Source of the DNA: Actinacidiphila glaucinigra
Lineage (GTDB): Bacteria; Actinomycetota; Actinomycetes; Streptomycetales; Streptomycetaceae
Assembly (NCBI RefSeq): GCF_900188405.1
Contig: NZ_FZOF01000002.1
Span: forward strand, 549,469 to 613,468
DNA: 64,000 nucleotides
Direction: 5' to 3'
The notes below the pieces were generated by a model. It worked only from the letters and a program-made list of their open reading frames with translations, had not been told where the DNA came from and searched no databases. Positions 55,886-64,000 of this stretch are shown here, piece after piece. Numbering within the stretch: position 1 is the stretch's first letter; each line of letters opens with the position of its first letter. The position numbers and the translations under genes were made by a program.

Positions 55886-57454
55886 TCACCCGGAGCGCGG
55901 ATGCATCAGTGTCGACGGGGGCACGTCGCGCAGCGGTGCGCGCTCGGCACGCCGGGCCGCCGAGGCGAGCGCCGCGGGGGACAGCGACCGCGGCCGCGGC
56001 GCGTCAGCGGCGAGCCGCAGCGCCGGGGCCCGGAGCGGGGCGGCGAGGACGAAGCCCCAGTCCTCGTCGCCGCGGCCGGTGCCGATCCAGTAGTCGGCGG
56101 TGCGCAGCCCGGCCGCGCGTACGCTCGCGTCGACCGTCCAGAAGCCGCGCCGGTCGGCACCCGGTGCGCCCGCGTGCACCGCGAGCCGGCCGCCCGGGGC
56201 CAGCGTGCGCCGGACCAGTCCGTAGAACTCCTGCGAGTACAGCTTCGCGCTGCGCGAGATCCCCGGGTCGGGGAGGTCGGCGAGCACGACGTCGTACCCG
56301 CCGGACGGCCGCGGCGGCCGCTCGCGCCGCAGCCAGTCGAAGACGTCGGCGGCGGCCACGCGGACCCGGGTGTCGCGGTAGGCGTGCCGGTTGAGCCGGG
56401 CCAGCGCGGGATCGTCCCGCGCCAGGGCGACCAGTCGGGCGTCGGGGTCCACGAGGGTCACCGAGCCGACCTCCCGGTGGCGCAGCACCTCGCGCAGCGC
56501 CAGCCCGTCACCGCCGCCGAGGATCAGCACCCGGCGGTGCCGGCCCGCCATCGCGGGGTGCACCAGCGCCTCGTGGTACCGGTACTCGTCGCGGCCGCGC
56601 ACCCGCAGCCGGCCGTCGAGGAAGAGCTGCAGCGGCGCCGCGGTGAGCACGACCTCCTGGACGCCGGTCTGCTCGGCGAGCCGCACGTCACCGCCGTACA
56701 CCGCCTGCCGGGCGGCCCGCTCGAAGGGCCCGGCGGTCCAGGCCGCGCCCGCGAGCACCGCGAGGACCACGACGTTGGCGGCGAGCAGCCGGGCGCGGGC
56801 ACGCGGCGTGATGTCCCCGCGGAAGAGCCAGAGCACGATGGCGCCGCCCGCCACGGCGTTGACCGCGCCCGTGACGAGCGCCCCGGTCAGCTGGCCGTAG
56901 CAGGGGAGCAGGAGGAAGGGGAACGCGAGGCCGCCGACCAGCGCGCCCACGTAGTCCGCGGCGAAGAGGTCGGCGACGGCACCGCCCGCGTCCTGCCGCC
57001 GGATCCGCTGGATCAGCGTCATCAGCAGCGGGATCTCGGCGCCGATGAGCACACCGATGGCGAAGGCGAAGACCGCCATCGCGGGCCGGGACTGGCCGAA
57101 CCACGCGAAACTCGCGTACAGCGCCATCACCGAGAGCCCGCCGACCAGCGCCAGCGCGATCTCGACGGCGGCGAAGCCGATGGCCGGCGCGCAGCTGAGC
57201 CGCTTGGCCAGCAGCGAGCCGACCCCCATGGCGAAGACCATCACGGACAGCACGATCGACGCCTGGGTCACGGAGTCGCCGACCAGGTACGAGGCGAGGG
57301 CGACCAGTTCGAGTTCGTACACCAGGCCGCAGGCGGCGCAGACGAAGACCGCGGCCAGGACCAGCGCCCTGGCCGCGGCCGGCGGGACCGGGAGCCGCGG
57401 CCGGCGGAAGCGCGGGGCGGCCCTGGCCGTACGGGAGGCGGACTGGTCGATCAT
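55886..57454 (-). CDS. Membrane-bound spermidine-synthase-like protein
   Basis: A 522-residue protein. Seven or so transmembrane helices lie in the first 230 residues ([24 protein letters not shown] onward), with the GCGL-VYEL pattern of membrane polyamine synthase-like proteins. A Rossmann-fold domain follows, with [20 protein letters not shown] (about 305-325) and [20 protein letters not shown] (about 400). It contains aminopropyltransferase motifs, and GGGDG is intact. The family is called polyamine aminopropyltransferase. Whether it makes spermidine is not known. A gene of the DUF2617 type follows upstream on the same strand. Confidence 0.85.
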   Translation of the reverse strand: MIDQSASRTARAAPRFRRPRLPVPPAAARALVLAAVFVCAACGLVYELELVALASYLVGDSVTQASIVLSVMVFAMGVGSLLAKRLSCAPAIGFAAVEIALALVGGLSVMALYASFAWFGQSRPAMAVFAFAIGVLIGAEIPLLMTLIQRIRRQDAGGAVADLFAADYVGALVGGLAFPFLLLPCYGQLTGALVTGAVNAVAGGAIVLWLFRGDITPRARARLLAANVVVLAVLAGAAWTAGPFERAARQAVYGGDVRLAEQTGVQEVVLTAAPLQLFLDGRLRVRGRDEYRYHEALVHPAMAGRHRRVLILGGGDGLALREVLRHREVGSVTLVDPDARLVALARDDPALARLNRHAYRDTRVRVAAADVFDWLRRERPPRPSGGYDVVLADLPDPGISRSAKLYSQEFYGLVRRTLAPGGRLAVHAGAPGADRRGFWTVDASVRAAGLRTADYWIGTGRGDEDWGFVLAAPLRAPALRLAADAPRPRSLSPAALASAARRAERAPLRDVPPSTLMHPRSG

Positions 57455-57563
57455 GACTGCACGCTATGTCAGGTTTTTGGCGGTCCACGTCACCCACAGG
57501 GGTGCAATTCGTGTCACGCGGCGGCGCGTTGACGCCGCGCCGGGCGCTGCCGTACCACCGTGC

Positions 57564-58106
57564 TCACGGCTGCGCGCTGAGGGTCGAACGGGTCGCCACC
57601 AGCCGTCCTTCCTGGGGGTACGCGTGCCAGGTGCGCCACAGGACGCTGCCGCCGCGGTACTGCAGCAGCATCGCGGTGAAGGCCAGCGGATCACCCGGGA
57701 AGGTCCCCGCCAGGCCGTTGGGGTGATCGGCCACGAGGGCGAGCAGCTCCTGCGCCCGGCCGGCGAAGCACCCGCGGGAGAGCGTCTCGATCCGCGCCGC
57801 GAACTCGTAGTCCCAGCCGGCGATCCGCCGCGCCACGCCGAACGGCAGCGGCGCGCTGCTGCCCGGCATGCAGGCGACGGTCTCCGAGCAGCGGCCGCGC
57901 GGCGAGTCCAGGATGACCTGGTGGGATGCCCCGAGCAGCCGCAGCTGGACCTGCACGCGGGGCGCGGCGGGCACGGCGGGCACGGCGGCGGTGCCGGGCA
58001 GCTCGCGGTCGAGCACGGCGAGCGCCGGCAGTTCGTCCTTCCCCAGACACCAGGCCAGGTCGCCGGCGCGGGTGTCGGTGTAGGCGGTCTGAAGCGTGGT
58101 GAGCAT
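57564..58106 (-). CDS. DUF2617 family protein
   Basis: A 180-residue soluble protein. Conserved actinobacterial family with TDTRAGDLAWCLG, HQVILDSPRGRCSETVAC, and GDPLAFTAMLLQY near the end. Beta-rich. No enzymatic motif is seen. It is 110 nt upstream of the spermidine-synthase-like gene on the same strand and may share a transcript. Function unknown. Confidence 0.88.
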   Translation of the reverse strand: MLTTLQTAYTDTRAGDLAWCLGKDELPALAVLDRELPGTAAVPAVPAAPRVQVQLRLLGASHQVILDSPRGRCSETVACMPGSSAPLPFGVARRIAGWDYEFAARIETLSRGCFAGRAQELLALVADHPNGLAGTFPGDPLAFTAMLLQYRGGSVLWRTWHAYPQEGRLVATRSTLSAQP

Positions 58107-58343
58107 GAAGTCGGCTCCGCAGGCACATCGCGAGCAAGCGAGGGAAGGTCACGGGCATGGGGGGAGAGGACGCGCCGACCCGCGCCTGTGGGGGAGGACG
58201 TCCGTCGGCTCGTGCCCACGGGGGGTCGGTGAATACGCAATCATGAATGGCGCGTCGCCTTCAGCGTTTTTACCCATCTCCACCCGCTTTACATCCCCAA
58301 GGGCATCCCCAAGGGCCCGGACGGGTTCAGGTGTTCACTACAA

Positions 58344-58378
58344 ATGCGCCCGACGGGTGAACAACCCGCCGGGCGCAT
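58344..58378 (-). terminator. Terminator of the Gly/Cys-rich protein gene
   Basis: Stem of 15 bp with one mismatch (ATGCGCCCGACGGGT / ACCCGCCGGGCGCAT) and a 5-nt loop, 37 nt after the stop on the reverse strand. The rest of 58107-58343 has no gene. Confidence 0.8.
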
Positions 58379-58415
58379 ATGCGATTCGGCACGGGCAATA
58401 CGCAATTTCGTATCG

Positions 58416-58700
58416 TCAGCTTCCGCCGCCGCAGCCGCCGCCCCCACCGCACGAGCTGCCGCCTCCCCCGCACGAGCTCCCGCCGCCGCAGGAGTGGTGG
58501 CCTCCCCCGTGGTGGCCACCGCCTCCCCCGTCCCCGGAACCCGAGTCCCCCGCCCACCAGCTCATCCCGCCACCGGCCTCGGCCGCGGCCGCGCCGGAGC
58601 CGTGCGAACGCCGCCGCCGGTGGCCGCGGCTGGTGTTCCACACCACCAGGACGAGCAGCCCTATCGCGCCGAAGACCAGCAGAATGATGAAGGCCTCCAT
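58416..58700 (-). CDS. Small membrane protein with Gly/Cys-rich tail
   Basis: A 94-residue protein from an ATG at 58700, chosen because a GGGGGTGGGA precedes it. A transmembrane helix lies at about 3-22 (FIILLVFGAIGLLVLVVW). A basic, Arg-rich turn follows (RGHRRRRSH). The last 40 residues are almost only Gly, Ser, His and Cys, with four evenly spaced cysteines (CGGGSSCGGGGSSCGGGGGC). Similar Cys-Gly tails occur on other actinobacterial and bacterial membrane proteins and may bind metal or form disulfides. The gene diverges from the aminotransferase gene at 58812. No function is known. Confidence 0.7.
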   Translation of the reverse strand: MEAFIILLVFGAIGLLVLVVWNTSRGHRRRRSHGSGAAAAEAGGGMSWWAGDSGSGDGGGGGHHGGGHHSCGGGSSCGGGGSSCGGGGGCGGGS

Positions 58701-58811
58701 CGTTCCCACCCCCGTTTTCCTTGCTTTCCGTTGTGCGACGGTGATGCCCCCGCCGTCCGGGGACGAAAGCAAAGTTGAGGAAGTCCAGAGGTTCGGCGGA
58801 GGATGGCGGTC

Positions 58812-59975
58812 ATGACCTCCTCGCGACCTCCGCTCAACCGCGCACTCGCCGAGTTCGGGACCACGATCTTCGCCGAGATGTCCGCCCTCGCCGTCCGTAC
58901 CGGTGCGATCAACCTGGGCCAGGGCTTCCCGGACACCGACGGTCCTGAGGAGGTGCGCGAGGCCGCCGTACGCGCGCTGCGCGACGGCCGCGGCAACCAG
59001 TACCCGCCCGGGCCCGGCGTGCCCGAACTGCGGCAGGCCGTCGCCGAGCACCAGTCGCGCTTCCACGGGCTCGGCTTCGACCCCGACACCGAGGTGCTGG
59101 TCACCGCGGGCGCCACCGAGGCCATCGCGGCCGCCATGCTCGGGCTGCTGGAACCCGGCGACGAGGTGATCGCCTTCGAGCCCTTCTACGACTCGTACGC
59201 CGCCTGCATCGCCATGGCCGGCGCCCGGCGCGTCCCGCTCACCCTGCGCGCGCCGTCCTTCCGGCCGGACCTGGACGCCCTGCGCGCGGCGGTCACCCCG
59301 CGGACCCGGCTGCTGCTGCTGAACAGCCCGCACAACCCGACCGGCATGGTCCTCACCCGCGAGGAGCTGGCGGCCGTCGCGGAGCTGGCCGTCGAGCGCG
59401 ACCTGATCGTGGTCACCGACGAGGTCTACGAGCACCTGACGTACGAGGCCGAGCACGTGCCGCTCGCGTCCTTCCCGGGGATGCGCGACCGCACGGTGAC
59501 CATCTCGAGCGCGGGCAAGACGTTCTCGTTCACCGGCTGGAAGGTCGGCTGGGTGACGGCCTCCCCCGCCCTGGTCAGCGCGGTGCGGGCGGCCAAGCAG
59601 TACCTGACGTACGTGAGCGCGGGACCGTTCCAGTACGCCGTGGCCGAGGCCCTCCGGCTGCCCGACACCTACTACCGGGACTTCCGCGAGGACCTGCGGC
59701 GCAAGCGGGACCTGCTCTCCGACGGCCTGGAGCAGGCCGGGTTCCGGGTCTTCCGCCCGCAGGGCACGTACTTCGTGACCACCGACATCCGGCCGCTCGA
59801 CGAGAAGGACGGCCTGGCGTTCTGCCGGGCGCTGCCCGAACGCTGCGGGGTCGTCGCGGTGCCCAACGTGATCTTCTACGACGACGCGGAGGAGGGCCGC
59901 AGCCTGGTGCGCTTCGCCTTCTGCAAGCGCGAGGACGTGCTGCGGGAGAGCGTGGAGCGGCTGCGCCGGCTCTGA
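58812..59975 (+). CDS. Class I/II pyridoxal-phosphate aminotransferase
   Basis: The protein has 387 residues from ATG 58812. The GGAGG at 58798-58802 is 9 nt upstream, whereas an ATG at 58803 abuts it. PLP motifs: SPHNPTG (about 172-178), TDEVYEHL (about 202-209) and SSAGKTFSFTGWKVGW with the lysine at about 236. The N-terminus LGQGFPDTDGP is typical of the kynurenine/glutamine transaminase K group and of YbdL/DapC-like enzymes. The amino donor is not certain. A gene for kynurenine degradation lies 8 kb away, but no direct link is seen. The gene is monocistronic. Confidence 0.9.
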   Translation: MTSSRPPLNRALAEFGTTIFAEMSALAVRTGAINLGQGFPDTDGPEEVREAAVRALRDGRGNQYPPGPGVPELRQAVAEHQSRFHGLGFDPDTEVLVTAGATEAIAAAMLGLLEPGDEVIAFEPFYDSYAACIAMAGARRVPLTLRAPSFRPDLDALRAAVTPRTRLLLLNSPHNPTGMVLTREELAAVAELAVERDLIVVTDEVYEHLTYEAEHVPLASFPGMRDRTVTISSAGKTFSFTGWKVGWVTASPALVSAVRAAKQYLTYVSAGPFQYAVAEALRLPDTYYRDFREDLRRKRDLLSDGLEQAGFRVFRPQGTYFVTTDIRPLDEKDGLAFCRALPERCGVVAVPNVIFYDDAEEGRSLVRFAFCKREDVLRESVERLRRL

Positions 59976-59996
59976 GGCGGCGCGGGGAGCGGAACA

Positions 59997-60053
59997 GGGC
60001 AGCCCGCCCGCGCACGCCCGCTCAGCGGCGGTCGCGTGGCGGACGGGCTGCCC
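59997..60053. terminator. Long-loop hairpin between convergent genes
   Basis: GGGCAGCCCG (59997-60006) pairs with CGGGCTGCCC (60044-60053) around a 37-nt loop with its own small stems. It can end both the aminotransferase and the YbjN gene. Confidence 0.6.
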
Positions 60054-60089
60054 CGACGCGGTCGGTGTGCGCGTCCGTGCGGGGCGGGC

Positions 60090-60620
60090 TCAGTCCTCGC
60101 CGTCGCCGTCGTCGTCCGTGGACTCCGCGTCCTTCTCCAGTCCGAGGGCCTCGAGGATCCACTTCTCGAACTCGATGGAGGCCCGGACCCAGCTGACGGT
60201 GCTGGAGACGAAGTGCTCCAGACCGACGCCGAGGCCGATCAGCATCTGGGCCTCACCGATCAGACGGACCGTGCCGTCGTCGTGAGTGTGGGTGTAGACC
60301 TTCGGCCACAGGGTGCGGCGGTTCCAGTCGTCGAGCGCCTCGTGCAGCTGAGGCTTGTCCTCGATGCTGTACGGCCGGTCGTAGAAGGTGCGGACCGCGA
60401 AGATCTGCTGGTCCTCCTCACCCCGGAACATGAAGTAGGTGCGGAACTCCTCCCATGGCGCCGCGAGGTCACCCTCCTCGTCGACGACGTACTTGAGCTC
60501 CATCTGCTCCAGCAGCTGCTTGACCAGATCCTGGTCAGGAATGACCACGTTCCCGGCAGAGCCGGGCTGGGGGTCCGGCTGGCCCCCGAAATTCGGAATC
60601 GAGGACGGGTCGATGCTCAC
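60090..60620 (-). CDS. YbjN-domain protein
   Basis: The protein has 176 residues from a GTG at 60620, chosen because AAGGGAA lies about 9 nt upstream. It is a soluble, acidic protein. The YbjN domain covers about 40-160 (WEEFRTYFMFRGEEDQQIFAVRTFYDRPY, then LIGEAQMLIGLGVGLEHFVSSTVSWVRASIEFEKWI). In other bacteria YbjN proteins act as chaperone-like modulators of type III secretion or regulators. Here the role is unknown. The C-terminus is Asp/Glu-rich. It is next downstream of clpB on the same strand, separated by a terminator. Confidence 0.85.
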   Translation of the reverse strand: MSIDPSSIPNFGGQPDPQPGSAGNVVIPDQDLVKQLLEQMELKYVVDEEGDLAAPWEEFRTYFMFRGEEDQQIFAVRTFYDRPYSIEDKPQLHEALDDWNRRTLWPKVYTHTHDDGTVRLIGEAQMLIGLGVGLEHFVSSTVSWVRASIEFEKWILEALGLEKDAESTDDDGDGED

Positions 60621-60660
60621 CTTGGAGTTCCCTTCGTACGGATACACCCATCCTCCCTCA

Positions 60661-60693
60661 CGGCGGGCCGCTCCGTGCAAGCGCGGCCCGCCG
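60661..60693 (-). terminator. Terminator of clpB
   Basis: CGGCGGGCCGC / GCGGCCCGCCG, an 11-bp stem with an 11-nt loop, 34 nt after the clpB stop on the reverse strand. Confidence 0.8.
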
Positions 60694-60726
60694 TACCCCA
60701 TTCGCGTGGGATGCGCGCGGAAGGCC

Positions 60727-63324
<2,598 letters not shown>

Positions 63325-63380
63325 GTCCGCGTACTCCTCCTTCTCGACCCATCGAAGCTGCCTTTTCCAGCGTAAGACAA

Positions 63381-63401
63381 GTTGAGTCTATTCCACTCAA
63401 G
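63381..63401 (-). promoter_or_regulatory. HAIR-type operator (HspR binding site)
   Basis: The plus strand reads GTTGAGT-CTATTCC-ACTCAAG, matching the consensus CTTGAGT-N7-ACTCAAG in 13 of 14 positions, with the exact 7-nt spacer. It lies upstream of clpB, a known HspR target in Streptomyces. Confidence 0.88.
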
Positions 63402-63506
63402 GTTGGTTTTCCAAGGCGCGCCCGCCATCCGGCCCACGCTTCGGCGGAAAGACCCCACCGACGTCGATCACACGTGCGAACATCCTTTCGGGAGGGGATC
63501 TTTCAC

Positions 63507-64000
63507 ATGTTCATACGCATCAGGGCGGCCCAGGCCGCCGCCATGACCGTCACCGTCGGCGCGACCTGCCTCGCGCTGCCCGCCGGTGCCGCCCACGCGG
63601 CCACCACCTGCTCCACCGGGGTCTGGGTCGCGTCGTACTACGCGAACACCACCTTCAAGGGCACCCCGAAGAAGACCACCTGCGACACCTCGATCAACGA
63701 GAACTACGGCACCGGCGACCCCACCGGCGTCACCCTGCCGAAAGACAACTTCGGCGTCCGCTGGAACCTCACCCGCGACTTCGGCTCCGGCGGCCCCTTC
63801 ACCTTCACCGCCGCCACCCGCGACGGCATCCGCGTCTACCTCGACGGCACCCGCAAGATCGACCTCTGGAAAGACGTCACCACCACCCGCACCAAAACCC
63901 TCAACCTCACCATCCCCAAGGGCAAACACACCCTCCGCGTCGACTACGCCGCCTTCAAGGGCAGCGCCAACGTCAAGTTCACCTACACACCCCGCACGAC
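63507..64000 (+). CDS. Secreted PA14-domain protein, 5' part only
   Basis: ATG 63507 (after GGGAGGGG about 10 nt upstream) opens a frame that runs off the window, so it was not closed by a stop. The first 32 residues are a signal peptide (FIRIRAAQAAAMTVTVGATCLALPAGAAHA). The mature part (about 132 residues seen) reads STGVWVASYYANTTFKGTP, then NFGVRWNLTRDFGSGGPFTF, GIRVYLDGTRKIDLW and HTLRVDYAAFKGSANVKFTY. These are hallmark segments of the PA14 beta-barrel, a carbohydrate-binding or processing module. It diverges from clpB, and the rest of the protein is unknown. Confidence 0.85.
   Translation, partial: MFIRIRAAQAAAMTVTVGATCLALPAGAAHAATTCSTGVWVASYYANTTFKGTPKKTTCDTSINENYGTGDPTGVTLPKDNFGVRWNLTRDFGSGGPFTFTAATRDGIRVYLDGTRKIDLWKDVTTTRTKTLNLTIPKGKHTLRVDYAAFKGSANVKFTYTPRT

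Overview
The window is a GC-rich actinobacterial chromosome segment, almost certainly Streptomyces. The evidence is a 68-residue BldC regulator, DUF3073, DUF3151, DUF2617 and DUF6274-type proteins, a short Lsr2-type nucleoid protein, valine dehydrogenase, a HAIR-type operator in front of clpB, GTG starts and third-position GC bias. Every gene was read from the sequence alone. Family names come from motif recognition, not database searches.

Layout. 1-9.3 kb: a truncated amino-acid permease diverges from an ECF sigma factor with its membrane partner (CU044_5270 family). Then come a large secreted FG-GAP/VCBS protein flanked by two gene-end fragments, a DEAD-box RNA helicase with an Arg/Asp-rich repeat tail, a lipoprotein and a small zincin. 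9.4-16.3 kb: a membrane metallophosphoesterase, a tRNA-Glu/Asp/Phe cluster, the DEAH helicase HrpA, and a second tRNA-Asp. 16.3-20.1 kb: a small CxxC protein, bldC, an unknown gene, vdh and a DUF3073 gene. 20.1-36 kb: most of de novo purine synthesis (purM, purF, purL, purQ, purS, purC, purD), interspersed with a sterol-carrier-like protein, DUF4177, a membrane protein, lsr2-like, three tRNA-Gly genes, a dimethylformamidase-like protein and a degenerate M48-like membrane protein. 36-42 kb: a SLATT membrane protein, an unknown gene, a GntR/FCD regulator next to a class III aminotransferase, purA, and a diacylglycerol-kinase-like protein without catalytic motifs. 42-45.1 kb: a MarR/GbsR-type regulator divergent from an ABC exporter pair. 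45.1-48.6 kb: a MITE-like element abutting a cytochrome P450 that follows a two-component system. 48.6-51.7 kb: a three-gene tryptophan-to-anthranilate operon. 51.8-64 kb: DUF3151, fba, pyrE, an aldose epimerase, SRPBCC and spermidine-synthase-like membrane proteins, DUF2617, a Gly/Cys-rich small protein, an aminotransferase, a YbjN protein, clpB and the start of a secreted PA14 protein.

How the genes work together. Seven pur genes plus purA account for most steps from PRPP to AMP. purS, purQ and purL overlap by 4 nt, as expected for subunits of one enzyme. A similar inverted repeat lies upstream of both purS and purF and could be a shared operator. The kyn genes form a compact TDO, kynureninase, hydrolase operon. 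clpB carries an HspR-type operator.

The least ordinary items are: a tRNA-Gly(TCC) whose T-arm has GTGC instead of GTTC, as in the peptidoglycan glycyl-tRNAs of staphylococci; the MITE-like element with perfect inverted ends between CTAG copies, one of which holds the P450 stop codon; the candidate purine operator; and two proteins that keep enzyme folds but lack catalytic residues. No CRISPR array, prophage or large gene cluster of a new system is visible. Most of the window is conserved chromosomal core.
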